DNA of 64,000 nt from Prevotella sp. (GCA_017430675.1 JAFRMM010000112.1:11251-75250), one strand, 5' to 3'. Numbered from the stretch's first letter, positions 1-8,803 are shown. Notes: generated by a model not told the origin, from the letters alone. A program made the numbers and translations.

Positions 1-51
1 GCCCAGGACGATCAGTGATATGAGGAGTATGTTGCGTAGGAACTTTTTCAT
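1..51 (-). CDS. N-terminus of an exported or membrane protein (partial)
   Basis: An ATG at 51 reading leftward opens 17 codons that run off the window: Met-Lys-Lys-Phe followed by a hydrophobic Ile/Leu run, the start of a signal peptide or membrane anchor. It begins 6 bp after the stop of the MBOAT gene on the same strand, so the two are probably one operon. In Bacteroidetes the gene after an AlgI/DltB-like acyltransferase is often an SGNH/DltD-like partner. That identity is inference from position only; the visible residues do not show it. Confidence 0.55.
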   Translation of the reverse strand, partial: MKKFLRNILLISLIVLG

Positions 52-57
52 CTTGGA

Positions 58-1500
58 TCAGAATTGGAAATAGATAAACGTCTGGCTATACCCCGTGAGG
101 CACAGGGTGATGATCGTGAGGACGACATAGAGGGTCCATCTTGCCCACCTGCGGTTGAAGGGAGCGGCATTGGGCAACTGCAGGGCATGCTGCCTGTCTC
201 TCTGGAACCACTCCGCGACCATCAGGAGGATGCCGTAGAGGAGGGCCGTCCTGGCGTTGATGGCCGGGCCGCCGTCGAACATGGTGGTGAACATCCTCGT
301 CAGATAGTCCCAGGCCTGTGTCATGGTCTCCGCACGGAAGATGATCCAGCCGATGACGGCTAGGACGAAGGTGAGTGCCATCTGGAGGCATTCCCTGATA
401 CTGGGCAGATACCGCCCGTAGGCGACGACATGCTCGTATTTGGTGTTGATCCCCAGCATGTTGTAGATGGCTAACAGGGTGGCATGGAACAGTCCCCAGC
501 AGACAAACGTCCAGTTGGCACCGTGCCACAGGCCGCTGATACCCCAGACGATGAAGACGTTGCGTATCACCTTCCATTTCTCGCATCGGCTGCCGCCAAG
601 CGGGAAATAGACATAGTCGCGGAACCAGGTCATCAGTGAGATATGCCAGCGACGCCAGAACTCTGGGATGCTGCGCGAGAAATAGGGCACGTTGAAGTTA
701 CGCATCAGGTCGATGCCAAAGAGCCGGGCCGTACCAATGGCAATGTCGGAGTATCCTGAGAAGTCACAATAGATCTGGAAGGTGAACAGCATGCCTAAGA
801 CGAAGAGCGACAGCCCGTTCAGTTCCGTATAGTTGTCCCAGTAGATATTGACGGCCGTGGCACAGTTGTCTGCGACGACCAGTTTCTTCAGGAATCCCCA
901 CAGCATCTGCCGACAGCCGTCAACGGCCTTGGCATAGTCGAACTGCCTCTCTCGCTGGAACTGCGGTAGCAGGTTTGTCGCCCTTTCGATAGGTCCCGCC
1001 ACCAACTGCGGGAAGAAACTGATGTAGGCGAAGAACTCGACGGGGTCGTGGGTGGCGCGGACGCTGCCGCGATAGACGTCGATTGTATAACTGAGGGCCT
1101 GGAAGGTATAGAAACTGATGCCCACGGGCAGGATGATCTGCATGGTCACCCAGTCCAGGTGGTAGCCGAAACCGGCAAACAGCGCGTCGAGGTTCTCCAC
1201 GAAGAAATTGTAATACTTGAAAATGCCGAGGATGCCCAGATTCAGCACGATGTTCGACGCGCTGACGAGCCGTTGCAGCCTTCGCCGTCCCTGGTAATGC
1301 TCTATCAGCAGTCCGCTGCCGTAACTGCACACGGATGTCAGGGCTATCAGCAGCAGGAAGCGCCAGTCCCACCAGCCATAGAACACATAACTCGCCATGA
1401 CGATGAGCAGGTTCTGCCAACGGCGCGGGCGGAACACAAACCAATAGAGCAGGAACACTATCGGCAGGAATATCAGGAATTCAATCGAATTGAATAGCAT
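58..1500 (-). CDS. MBOAT-family membrane O-acyltransferase (AlgI/DltB-like)
   Basis: A 480-residue polytopic membrane protein. It matches the MBOAT family that moves acyl groups (often acetyl) across the membrane onto surface polysaccharide or teichoic-type polymers. Visible marks are an N-terminus MLFNSIEFLIFLP typical of AlgI-like proteins, the conserved stretch PVGISFYTFQALSYTIDVYRG, DFSGYSDIAIG, FWRRWHISL, and the histidine in GLWHGANW that is the family catalytic residue. I chose the Met at 1500 over the one at 1512 because family members start at MLFNS and the upstream ATG lies inside the promoter region. The acceptor substrate is not evident. The partial gene at 1-51 follows in the same direction. 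Confidence 0.9.
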   Translation of the reverse strand: MLFNSIEFLIFLPIVFLLYWFVFRPRRWQNLLIVMASYVFYGWWDWRFLLLIALTSVCSYGSGLLIEHYQGRRRLQRLVSASNIVLNLGILGIFKYYNFFVENLDALFAGFGYHLDWVTMQIILPVGISFYTFQALSYTIDVYRGSVRATHDPVEFFAYISFFPQLVAGPIERATNLLPQFQRERQFDYAKAVDGCRQMLWGFLKKLVVADNCATAVNIYWDNYTELNGLSLFVLGMLFTFQIYCDFSGYSDIAIGTARLFGIDLMRNFNVPYFSRSIPEFWRRWHISLMTWFRDYVYFPLGGSRCEKWKVIRNVFIVWGISGLWHGANWTFVCWGLFHATLLAIYNMLGINTKYEHVVAYGRYLPSIRECLQMALTFVLAVIGWIIFRAETMTQAWDYLTRMFTTMFDGGPAINARTALLYGILLMVAEWFQRDRQHALQLPNAAPFNRRWARWTLYVVLTIITLCLTGYSQTFIYFQF

Positions 1501-1509
1501 ATCGGGGTG

Positions 1510-1517
1510 CAAAGGTA
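1510..1517 (-). promoter_or_regulatory. TAnnTTTG promoter of the MBOAT gene
   Basis: TACCTTTG on the minus strand, 9 bp before the chosen start. It matches the Bacteroidetes -7 element TAnnTTTG and implies a very short leader. Confidence 0.6.
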
Positions 1518-1590
1518 ATCATTTTTGGTGAGTTAATCCTCAAATTGCAGGAAAAAACGCAATATTTGGAGAATTGTGGAATAAAATGCG

Positions 1591-1598
1591 TAACTTTG
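1591..1598 (+). promoter_or_regulatory. TAnnTTTG promoter of resB-ccsA
   Basis: TAACTTTG with an upstream TTTG at 1566-1569, 21 bp away, which fits the Bacteroidetes -33/-7 spacing. It lies 28 bp before the resB ATG. Confidence 0.65.
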
Positions 1599-1626
1599 TC
1601 CCGCAAACCATCATTTGTAATTGAGT

Positions 1627-2514
1627 ATGTGGAATAAACCCTGGACAATGAAGGAGGGCTTCCTCGTCGGAGGCGGTCTGATCGTGGCGGGAATGGTGCT
1701 GGAACTGAGTGCCGGCCCCGTTGTGTGGGATGCCTTCGCCTGGCCTGCCAACGGCATCGTACTGGCAGGATTCGTGGTGATGATCGTCATCATGCACCTG
1801 TTGCGGAAGAAGGTCTATGCCTTCCGTTTCCTCTCCACCTATCAGGCGGCCATCCCCGTGATGTGCTATGCCGTGGTGCTGACGATCGTCATGGGACTGA
1901 CCCGTCAGACGGAGAATGGCCGATGGATCAATAACATGCTGACGTTCTGGCCCTTCGTGCTGACGTATGTGTATATGGCCGTGATTGTCGGACTGGTGGT
2001 CCTGAAGAGCCCGCTCAGCGTGAAGTCGCCCAGTAGGATCGTGGCGGGCCTGTTCCATCTGGGACTGTTCATCACCATGACCACCGCCACCTTGGGAAAT
2101 GCTGATATGCAGCGCCTGAAGATGATCACTGTCATCGGCGAGCCGGAATGGCGGGCGCTGGGACAGCAGGGCATGGTGAAGGAGATGCCGCTGGCCATCG
2201 AACTGAAGAAGTTCATCATGGAGACCTACGACGACGGTTCTCCGAAGCGCTTTGCCTCAGAGATCCAGGTTCTCACGCAGTCGGGCAAGAACATCGAGGC
2301 GACGGTCGATGTGAACAAGCCCGTGGAGGTGGATGGCTGGAAGATCTACCAGTATGGCTATGATACGTCGATGGGAGCCAGGAGTAACACCTCCATCCTG
2401 GAGTTGGTGAGCGATCCGTGGCTGCCCTATGTCTATCTGGGCATCTACATGATGCTGGCAGGGGGCGTGATGATGTTTGTCTCGGGTGTAAGAAGAAAGG
2501 AGGAACAGGCATGA
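1627..2514 (+). CDS. ResB-like cytochrome c biogenesis protein
   Basis: A 295-residue membrane protein. It resembles Bacteroidetes ResB/Ccs1, which keeps apocytochrome c reduced and, with CcsA, delivers haem in system II cytochrome c maturation. Four to five hydrophobic segments are visible: residues about 10-60, 75-95, 110-130 and a final helix near 265-285. Between them sits a periplasmic loop containing DGWKIYQYGYDTSMG, typical of the ResB core. I start at the ATG of 1627; a TTG two codons earlier is possible but less likely. The stop overlaps the ccsA start in ATGA, so the pair is translationally coupled. Confidence 0.88.
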   Translation: MWNKPWTMKEGFLVGGGLIVAGMVLELSAGPVVWDAFAWPANGIVLAGFVVMIVIMHLLRKKVYAFRFLSTYQAAIPVMCYAVVLTIVMGLTRQTENGRWINNMLTFWPFVLTYVYMAVIVGLVVLKSPLSVKSPSRIVAGLFHLGLFITMTTATLGNADMQRLKMITVIGEPEWRALGQQGMVKEMPLAIELKKFIMETYDDGSPKRFASEIQVLTQSGKNIEATVDVNKPVEVDGWKIYQYGYDTSMGARSNTSILELVSDPWLPYVYLGIYMMLAGGVMMFVSGVRRKEEQA

Positions 2515-3296
2515 GTTGGGAACAGTTTATCTATTTTGCGGTCATATCAGTACTGCTGTGGGCCTGTGGTGCCTATGCGGCCTGGCGCAACAGGACGGGC
2601 ATGGCCTATGCTGCGACAGGTCTCGGACTGCTGGTGTTCTTCTTCTATATCGTGTCTATGTGGGTGTCGTTGGAGCGCCCGCCCCTCCGCACGATGGGTG
2701 AGACGCGCCTCTGGTACTCGTTCTTCCTGCCACTGGCGGGCCTGATGGTCTATAGCCGTTGGAAGTACAAGTGGATCCTGACCTTCTCGACCATCCTGTC
2801 ACTGGTGTTCATCTGCGTGAACCTCTTCAAGCCAGAGATCCACTCCAAGACGCTGATGCCAGCGCTGCAGAGTCCGTGGTTCGCCCCCCACGTGATCGTC
2901 TATATGTTTGCCTACGCCCTGTTGGGGGCCGCAACGGTCATGGCACTCTACTTGCTGTTCTTTAAGAAAGAGGCGGTCACCAGGGAAGAATTCGCCATCA
3001 CGGACAACCTGGTCTATATCGGCTTTGCCTTCATGACCTTCGGCATGCTCTTCGGGGCCCTCTGGGCCAAGGAGGCCTGGGGCCACTACTGGTCGTGGGA
3101 CCCCAAGGAGACCTGGGCCGCCATCACGTGGTTCTCCTACCTGGTGTATATCCATTATCGCCAGATTCCGAGTCACAATCCGCGTCTGGCCCTATGGGCT
3201 CTGCTGGTATCGTTCGTGCTGCTCCAGATGTGCTGGTGGGGCATCAACTACCTGCCCAGTGCTCAGCAAACCTCAGTACACACATATAGTACGTAA
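2511..3296 (+). CDS. ccsA: CcsA/ResC cytochrome c assembly protein with element-supplied C-terminus
   Basis: A 261-residue polytopic protein of the CcmC/CcsA family, the haem-handling partner of ResB. The tryptophan-rich WWD signature is visible as WGHYWSWDPKETWAA around residues 190-205. The last 20 codons lie beyond the 24-bp attL core of the integrated element (3234-3257). They encode PSAQQTSVHTYST, whereas the displaced chromosomal end at 15944-16009 encodes PSAQGSSVHTYSS. The gene is therefore a chromosomal body with an element-encoded tail that preserves the protein almost unchanged while the DNA differs at many third positions. It should remain functional. Confidence 0.92.
   Translation: MSWEQFIYFAVISVLLWACGAYAAWRNRTGMAYAATGLGLLVFFFYIVSMWVSLERPPLRTMGETRLWYSFFLPLAGLMVYSRWKYKWILTFSTILSLVFICVNLFKPEIHSKTLMPALQSPWFAPHVIVYMFAYALLGAATVMALYLLFFKKEAVTREEFAITDNLVYIGFAFMTFGMLFGALWAKEAWGHYWSWDPKETWAAITWFSYLVYIHYRQIPSHNPRLALWALLVSFVLLQMCWWGINYLPSAQQTSVHTYST
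3234..3257 (+). other. attL core: left copy of the 24-bp direct repeat
   Basis: Starts TGGTGGGGCATC and ends CTACCTGCCC, inside the codons for Trp-Gly-Ile-Asn-Tyr-Leu-Pro of ccsA. It is identical to 15947-15970. Sequence identity between the two ccsA ends stops sharply on both sides, so strand exchange must occur within it. Confidence 0.93.
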
Positions 3297-3352
3297 TATC
3301 AAGCAGTTATAAATCTGATAGATTAAGAGAGATTTGTTAAAATTAAATAATA

Positions 3353-3396
3353 TAGCCACAAAATAGATACAAGTTAGCCACAAAATAGCCACAAAT
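3353..3396 (+). repeat. Left arm-type integrase sites (TAGCCACAAA repeats)
   Basis: TAGCCACAAAATAG at 3353, and a 22-bp unit at 3375-3396 made of two TAGCCACAAA-type half-sites 11 bp apart. The 22-bp unit recurs exactly and in the same orientation at 15859-15880 near attR. Paired sites at both ends, outside the core, are the pattern of arm-binding sites of a lambda/CTnDOT-type integrase. The 3375-3396 pair covers the region just upstream of the integrase -7 box, so binding could also repress int. Confidence 0.75.
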
Positions 3397-3400
3397 TTTG

Positions 3401-3408
3401 TAACTTTG
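3401..3408 (+). promoter_or_regulatory. TAnnTTTG promoter of the integrase gene
   Basis: TAACTTTG lies 29 bp before the integrase ATG and 5 bp downstream of the arm-type repeats. Confidence 0.6.
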
Positions 3409-3437
3409 CCGTCGTTAATAGAATAATACTTATTACG

Positions 3438-4958
3438 ATGGCAAATTTCTTCATTCGGACAAACAAGTCAAGTGGTCATGCAACCCTATATGTAAGGGTG
3501 CAGAAACCAAAGTTTAAGATTTCCTGGTCTGCTATCAGCACGGGAATTGAAGTTGATATTACCAAATGGCGTGAGTGCTATGAGAGTGGTGACGCTAAAA
3601 AGTGGAATGACTATACCAGAGAAGGTAGTATCGGTGCAGAAGTGAAAAAGAAGATGGATAAGGTAGATGAAATCATCAATCTACTATTCACAGAAGGGCG
3701 CATAAAAAGCAATGCTGATAAACACATTCTCACTGATATGCTCTTTGAACTTGCTAACCATGACGCAATACTTGTGCGTAATGAAATCCGTGAGCGTAAG
3801 AGAGAAGAAGAGCAGCGAAAACTCCATGAAATCATACCATGCTGTGAGAGATTCATTCATGGTATCACAGACGGAAGTATTAAAGACACACGTTCTGGTC
3901 GTAGATATACTGAAGGAACTATCAAGAATTGGGGAACATTCTTAGCATATTTGAAAGACTACACACGGCAAGTCATGACTTTCGAGGACATAACGCCTGA
4001 ATGGATTTCTCGATTCCGTTTGTATCTGGAGGGCATAGGGCTAATGCCAACTACGATTAACAAGCACTTTGGCACTGGTCAGAAACTTTGTAACTATGCG
4101 GCTATGAAAGGTTGGAACAAGAACGCCGTTAGTCTTAGGGCATGGCAGATGCAGACGGTAAAAAAGAATGAGAAACAGACAGAAATCTATTTGAATGAGG
4201 AAGAATTGGATGCACTTTATTCTATGCCTTTGGAGGGGCAACGTGATAAAGTCCGGGATTTGTTTTTTCTTGGCGTGTTTAGCGGTCAGCGTGTTTCTGA
4301 TTTCAGTCAGTTTTCAAGATACAACTTCACTCAGACAGATAAAGGCACAAACATTATCAGACTGACACAAAAGAAAACTGGCAATAGCGTTGAGGCTCCA
4401 ATTTTAGATGCCAGATGCTATGAGATACTACGCAAGTATGACTACCAATCGCCAGACGTTCCACTTCAAAGAGTGAATCTTATTCTAAAGGAGATTTTCA
4501 AGGAGTTGGCAAAGTCAGTTCCCTCACTTATGACAGAATATCCTACGGCTATGACGAGACGTGAGAAGGATGCAGAGGCTACTTATATTCGTCTTTGCCA
4601 AAAAGCCATGAACAATGAGCCTATGACAAATAATGAACGTGCAGATTATAGACGCTTGAAACTATATGCTAAAGAACATGATGGCGACCCTGTATATCGT
4701 AGGGATGGTAGGGGCAACATTATTAAATATAAATATGAACTGATTACGAGCCACACGGCAAGGAGAAGTGCTATAACAAACTTGTCAAAGGCTGGCATAT
4801 TGACCGATAGGGAAATCATGGCGATTAGCGGTCATGCCTCTTTGGAGAATCTGGAGAAGTATATCAAGACTGGATTAAGTGAACGTGCTGACGAAATCTT
4901 TGAGAAAGTATCTGGTGCAAGAAAAGCGATGGAAGTAAAAATGAAGAAGATTGACTAA
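3438..4958 (+). CDS. Tyrosine integrase of the element
   Basis: A 506-residue tyrosine recombinase that should catalyse integration at the 24-bp core. The N-terminal 70 residues resemble the Bacteroidetes arm-DNA-binding domain (YVRVQKPKFKISWSAISTG, then DITKWRE). A SAM-like core-binding domain spans about 130-250. Catalytic residues visible are R285 (SGQRVSDF), the Lys of LTQKKTG, H439 and R442 (SHTARRSA), H466 (SGHAS) and Y475 (EKYIK). An insertion of about 100 residues separates the Lys region from the HxxR box, longer than usual. It sits at the attL edge and reads inward, the usual place for an element's own integrase. Confidence 0.95.
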   Translation: MANFFIRTNKSSGHATLYVRVQKPKFKISWSAISTGIEVDITKWRECYESGDAKKWNDYTREGSIGAEVKKKMDKVDEIINLLFTEGRIKSNADKHILTDMLFELANHDAILVRNEIRERKREEEQRKLHEIIPCCERFIHGITDGSIKDTRSGRRYTEGTIKNWGTFLAYLKDYTRQVMTFEDITPEWISRFRLYLEGIGLMPTTINKHFGTGQKLCNYAAMKGWNKNAVSLRAWQMQTVKKNEKQTEIYLNEEELDALYSMPLEGQRDKVRDLFFLGVFSGQRVSDFSQFSRYNFTQTDKGTNIIRLTQKKTGNSVEAPILDARCYEILRKYDYQSPDVPLQRVNLILKEIFKELAKSVPSLMTEYPTAMTRREKDAEATYIRLCQKAMNNEPMTNNERADYRRLKLYAKEHDGDPVYRRDGRGNIIKYKYELITSHTARRSAITNLSKAGILTDREIMAISGHASLENLEKYIKTGLSERADEIFEKVSGARKAMEVKMKKID

Positions 4959-4971
4959 AGGATTGAGTATT

Positions 4972-5844
4972 ATGTTCGACAAGACACAAAAATTTGTAAA
5001 AGATACCCAGTATCTCTACACCATCATACAGAGTAAAGAGTTTTATGACCGCAATGGCTGTTTCTATCAACAAACGATGACAAGATACGACTCATATTGT
5101 AACGTGAGTGAAGATGAACTTGTCAAAGAGGTAAACAGTTCTCCACTTCAAATATGCTTTGATGATTATAAGAAGTTGCTTAATTGTGTCAATATTCCAA
5201 ATATGGATATTGCGAGTATGAGTTGGTTTATACACAGAAAATTATCATCGGACAGGGAACTCATTGAAGATGCTATTGGAATATATGAAACTGTAATAGA
5301 GACATGTGGCAATCTAAGGAACTCCGTCGCCGACTTTATGGAATTATATGGATTGGTTGACAACTTTCCCAAGACAGGTTTTCTATGTCCTATGTTTATT
5401 GACGAAGCGATGTCAAAAGAATCAAATGAACATGCTCCAATTTCCTCTATACTTAATAATGAAAATGATGATCCTAAGACGTGGGATGAACATGAGTTCG
5501 ATGGAATAGAACCATATCGTATTGACTTCACTGGTAAGAAATTCTCAAAGACAATTTTTAAGATACACGAATTTCTGATTAACAGGAGGGTTATACATAA
5601 GGAAGTAGGATTGAACTATTTTACCGCATGTATTCGTAAGGCTCGTTATGAAAGACTATACAAAACAACAAAGAGCAGTCACAAGTTGATTTATGTATCT
5701 AAACAGATAGCACAATATGCACACGACGTAGATAAATATAGACGCGATATAGCATCATCAATGGGATATGATAATATAAAGAAATGGGAGAAAATCTGCA
5801 CGGATGATAAGAAATTTAGGAAAGATTTAGAAGATATTATTTAA
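4972..5844 (+). CDS. Unknown protein co-transcribed with the integrase
   Basis: A 290-residue soluble protein starting at the ATG of 4972 (MFDKTQKF), 13 bp after the integrase stop, so probably in the same transcript. I see no signal peptide, membrane segment or catalytic motif. It is rich in Tyr, Lys, Asp and Ile and reads as mostly helical. The C-terminal third (residues about 195-285) is basic, with clusters such as RKARYERLYKTTKSSHK that could contact nucleic acid. Position suggests a role in control of integration or excision, but this is inference from context and no family was recognised. Confidence 0.7.
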   Translation: MFDKTQKFVKDTQYLYTIIQSKEFYDRNGCFYQQTMTRYDSYCNVSEDELVKEVNSSPLQICFDDYKKLLNCVNIPNMDIASMSWFIHRKLSSDRELIEDAIGIYETVIETCGNLRNSVADFMELYGLVDNFPKTGFLCPMFIDEAMSKESNEHAPISSILNNENDDPKTWDEHEFDGIEPYRIDFTGKKFSKTIFKIHEFLINRRVIHKEVGLNYFTACIRKARYERLYKTTKSSHKLIYVSKQIAQYAHDVDKYRRDIASSMGYDNIKKWEKICTDDKKFRKDLEDII

Positions 5845-5854
5845 TCTCCCACAT

Positions 5855-5951
5855 TTTGCCACAATTTGCCACACCCCTTTTTCTGTAGGAAGTCATTAAA
5901 TATCAATAATTTAGTGGCTTCTCATTTTTTTATTTGCCACATTTTGCCACA
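5855..5951 (+). repeat. Two pairs of TTTGCCACA sites upstream of the xis operon
   Basis: TTTGCCACA occurs at 5855, 5865, 5933 and 5943, as two pairs with 10-bp spacing, just upstream of the promoter at 5976. The core GCCACA is shared with the terminal arm-type sites. Likely a binding region for the integrase or another element protein that controls the excision/replication operon. Confidence 0.6.
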
Positions 5952-5975
5952 AGAGAAAGCAATAATAAATCGCCG

Positions 5976-5983
5976 TAACTTTG
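5976..5983 (+). promoter_or_regulatory. TAnnTTTG promoter of the xis-ATPase operon
   Basis: TAACTTTG, 83 bp before the xis ATG. The leader at 6003-6042 can fold: GCGGT pairs with ACCGC and an inner GGCG with CGCC. Confidence 0.6.
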
Positions 5984-6066
5984 CACCATCGAATTTCGTT
6001 AGCGGTGCAGGCGACGTGCGCACATTACCCGCCGAGACCGCGATAACTTCCTAATAATTGAATAAT

Positions 6067-6345
6067 ATGGAAGGTATAGCAAACTTAGTAGGAGAAATCC
6101 TGCCAGTATTTGAGACGTGGTTACATGCTACGGTGCGTGACGAAATGCAAAGGACGTTGGAGGCTGACCGTCAAAAGGCGAAGCCCGAACGGAACTACTC
6201 TCGTGATGAAGTCTGTGCTTTGTTGCATATCAGCAAGCCGACACTTTGGCAAAAAACCAAGAGCGGCGAGATTGAGGCAACCCATATCGGGCGTAGGGTA
6301 CTCTATTCAGAATCAGCAGTTAAACGATTTTTAGGGGAGGCATAG
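6067..6345 (+). CDS. Excisionase-like helix-turn-helix DNA-binding protein
   Basis: A 92-residue protein whose C-terminal half is a winged MerR-like helix-turn-helix of the HTH_17/excisionase type: NYSRDEVCALLHISKPTLWQ, then IEATHIGRRVLYSESAVKRFL. Such proteins in Bacteroidetes elements bend DNA for excision or regulate the downstream genes. I start at the ATG of 6067; an in-frame TTG at 6058 is less likely. The next gene starts 2 bp after the stop, so it is in an operon with the ATPase. Excisionase function is inferred from fold and position. Confidence 0.82.
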   Translation: MEGIANLVGEILPVFETWLHATVRDEMQRTLEADRQKAKPERNYSRDEVCALLHISKPTLWQKTKSGEIEATHIGRRVLYSESAVKRFLGEA

Positions 6346-6347
6346 GT

Positions 6348-7493
6348 ATGGAAACAAAAATAATGGCAACAGCCGAAGCCGCTACCATCGAAGCCACTGC
6401 AAAGGTAGGCAAAAATCCTGAATCTGGCAAGATTACGGAAGAGAAAATAAAAATGCTCATTGAAAAATTGAGTGCTGTAGAAATCTGTAATGTGCCAGAC
6501 GAACAAGAACCGCCTTCGTTGTTTAACATCAATGGCGTGGAAGTCCTGCCCAAAGATGCAGTTGGAATCATTGCAGCCCAAAAGAAAAGCGGTAAATCTA
6601 ACTTTGCTGGATTGCTGATGGCTGCATGTGCTTCACCTAATCATCAAGTTTTGAATGGTGCAATACGTAGTAATCTTGGGGCGTTAAAGGTGTTGAACAT
6701 TGACACGGAACAGCCATTGAGGGATGCACGGCGAACACTTCGACGAGTTATGAAAACTGCGGGCTATGATTATGGTGAACAATGGAACTTTCACAACATC
6801 GTTTCTATCTCTGTGAAGGATATTGAGGAAGCAGACAGAATGACCATTATAGAACTGGCCATAAAAAAGTATGAGCCTCAACTGGTGTTCGTTGATGGTA
6901 TTGCCGATTTGATTGGCAGCATTAACGACGAGAGGGAGGCGAAGGAGGTCATGGCTTGGATGGATTATCTTAGTTGTGAGTATGATTGTGCCGTAGTGGG
7001 TATGCTTCACCTAAACTTCAATAGTGGAAAGATAGGAGGCTGGGCGGGAACTCAGGCCAACAAGAAATTCACGGATAGTTTCATTTTGAAGAAAGACAAG
7101 TCTAATGGATTCTTCACAGTAGAACATGAAGGACGTGGTGAAAGTGCTCCTAACCTACGATTTAAGATTGTGTGTCCGTATGGTCAAAAGGTTGGTTGGT
7201 GGGAGACAGTCGATATAAGCAGTATTCCAGAACTTACCCAAGAGGATGCGGAAGAAATGGAACTACACAATCTTATGGACGCAGCCCCACTTCCTTGCAC
7301 CAACACACAACTAATCTCATGGCTGATGAACGTGAAGCGATGGACGAGTAAATCACCTGCCGACAAAGCATTGAAGAAGTGCAAGCAGTATGGCATACTT
7401 GACAGCCGCCGTGAAGGTAGGCAGTCTGTTTGGTATAAGGTTTCTTCACCTGATTCACAGGAGCAGGAACTAAATCTCTCTGACGATGATTAG
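6348..7493 (+). CDS. RepA/DnaB-type RecA-fold ATPase
   Basis: A 381-residue protein with a RecA-like ATPase core. Walker A is AAQKKSGKSNF at about residues 75-86 and Walker B LVFVDGIADL ends near residue 188, with D183 as the likely acidic residue. This matches the AAA_25/RepA-like hexameric helicase family found in plasmids and integrative elements next to primase-like proteins. The first 35 residues (rich in Ala and Glu) look unstructured. The C-terminal 90 residues include a likely winged-helix region (LISWLMNVKRWTSKSPADKALKKCKQYGILDSR). With the downstream primase-like gene it forms a probable replication module for the excised circle. Confidence 0.82.
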   Translation: METKIMATAEAATIEATAKVGKNPESGKITEEKIKMLIEKLSAVEICNVPDEQEPPSLFNINGVEVLPKDAVGIIAAQKKSGKSNFAGLLMAACASPNHQVLNGAIRSNLGALKVLNIDTEQPLRDARRTLRRVMKTAGYDYGEQWNFHNIVSISVKDIEEADRMTIIELAIKKYEPQLVFVDGIADLIGSINDEREAKEVMAWMDYLSCEYDCAVVGMLHLNFNSGKIGGWAGTQANKKFTDSFILKKDKSNGFFTVEHEGRGESAPNLRFKIVCPYGQKVGWWETVDISSIPELTQEDAEEMELHNLMDAAPLPCTNTQLISWLMNVKRWTSKSPADKALKKCKQYGILDSRREGRQSVWYKVSSPDSQEQELNLSDDD

Positions 7494-7567
7494 TGTTTAT
7501 GTATTCTGTTCCCATATAGAATGTAAAACACATAAACACATATCTGTAGAACTATATCTATAAATAG

Positions 7568-7604
7568 TATTTCGCCCGCTACTCTCTATAAGGGCGGGCG
7601 AATA
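7568..7604 (+). terminator. GC-rich hairpin between ATPase and primase genes
   Basis: TATTTCGCCCGC pairs with GCGGGCGAATA around a 14-nt loop. It has no following T-run, so it may be an attenuator, a processing site or a replication-related hairpin as well as a terminator. Confidence 0.45.
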
Positions 7605-7621
7605 CTTAAACACTTATCAAG

Positions 7622-8644
7622 ATGGATAAAATAACAACAAACATATTCCAACGGCAAATGACATGGTTAAGTAAGGTTGTTCTGACTTCAGATGAACAGA
7701 ACGGCAACAATATCATTCCAATGCAAATAGGAGAGTTCCTTGCTCCAGAATGGCAAGCACAATATTCCTCAAACATTGAAGCCATAAGAAAATTGTGTTC
7801 TACTCTCGAAGACAAGAAGCGTAACCATGACCGCATAGCAACATTGAAGAAGTCACTCCCTGCTGGAATAATATCTGGAGTGGCAGTTGATGGAATCAGC
7901 GAACAGAACATTATCAAGCGTAATAGTGTTATTGCTATAGATATTGATGCCAAAGACAACCCTGCATTATATGATTGGCAAGCAGTCAAGAATGAAGTCA
8001 GCAAAAGCCCATACGTGGCTTATGCCGGGCTTTCTGTTAGTGGACTTGGTATCTATGCGCTAATACCCATAGAGGATGCTACAAAGCACAAGCAACACTT
8101 CGACGCTATTGTTTCCGACTTCGCTAACACAGTATTTGCTATCATGCAGAGTCAGGACACGGAACCAACTATACTTCATGGCATACGTCTCGATCAAGCA
8201 CCAAGTAACATTGCATCTAAAAGGTTTGTGTCATACGACTCCCAACCATATTGCAATACGAATGCCCAAGTTTACTCAAAGACGATTGAGCCAGTGAAAC
8301 TCTATGAGAGGAAATACACCTCATATAGAGGTAGTGGAAATCAGTTCGATGTTGAGGCTTTTCTAATCGCTCATAACATATCCTACAATGTGCGTGAGAG
8401 ACACGGAGGACTTCAATACATTGTTACATGCCCTTGGGTAGAACTTCATAGCAGTAGAAGTAAGGCTGATAGTGCGGTGTTCGTATATCCAAACGGAAAG
8501 CCTGGTTTCAAATGTATGCACGGACATTGTGCCGATAAGCACTGGCAAGAGTTTCGTGAGTTCTATGAGCCAGACGCATATAGAAGAAGGTCTGCTCAAT
8601 CATTTTCTCGCTTGTCTGACATTGATTTTCATTCGTTGGCATGA
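7622..8644 (+). CDS. Primase-like replication protein (BT4734/VirE-N type)
   Basis: A 340-residue protein. Its N-terminal two thirds resemble the Bacteroidetes BT4734-like/VirE N-terminal domain, related to archaeo-eukaryotic primases. The likely metal-binding motif is VIAIDIDAKDN (acidic residues 107-109), followed by YAGLSVSGLGIYALIPI. The C-terminal part has a possible zinc-binding set, CPWVELH near 270 and CMHGHCADKH near 300, like a CHC2-type finger. It lacks the long helicase extension of larger relatives, which the separate ATPase upstream would supply. Role: initiating replication of the element after excision (inference). Confidence 0.75.
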   Translation: MDKITTNIFQRQMTWLSKVVLTSDEQNGNNIIPMQIGEFLAPEWQAQYSSNIEAIRKLCSTLEDKKRNHDRIATLKKSLPAGIISGVAVDGISEQNIIKRNSVIAIDIDAKDNPALYDWQAVKNEVSKSPYVAYAGLSVSGLGIYALIPIEDATKHKQHFDAIVSDFANTVFAIMQSQDTEPTILHGIRLDQAPSNIASKRFVSYDSQPYCNTNAQVYSKTIEPVKLYERKYTSYRGSGNQFDVEAFLIAHNISYNVRERHGGLQYIVTCPWVELHSSRSKADSAVFVYPNGKPGFKCMHGHCADKHWQEFREFYEPDAYRRRSAQSFSRLSDIDFHSLA

Positions 8645-8803
8645 GGTGTATAGATTGCCCTTCTATGTGGTGCAGGGTGTTCACCTCTAAAAACGAGATA
8701 TGGACTGGCTACTGCCCACAACTACGGCAAACGGTTAATGGCAATGACCTATGTCGTGTAGTAAGACAACAAGATTTATTCAACAACTTTTAATAATGAG
8801 ATT

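Noticed and set aside
5849..5951. CRISPR array
   Set aside because: The TTTGCCACA copies are short, paired and irregularly spaced, with no spacer-like pattern or cas genes. No CRISPR array was found anywhere in the window.
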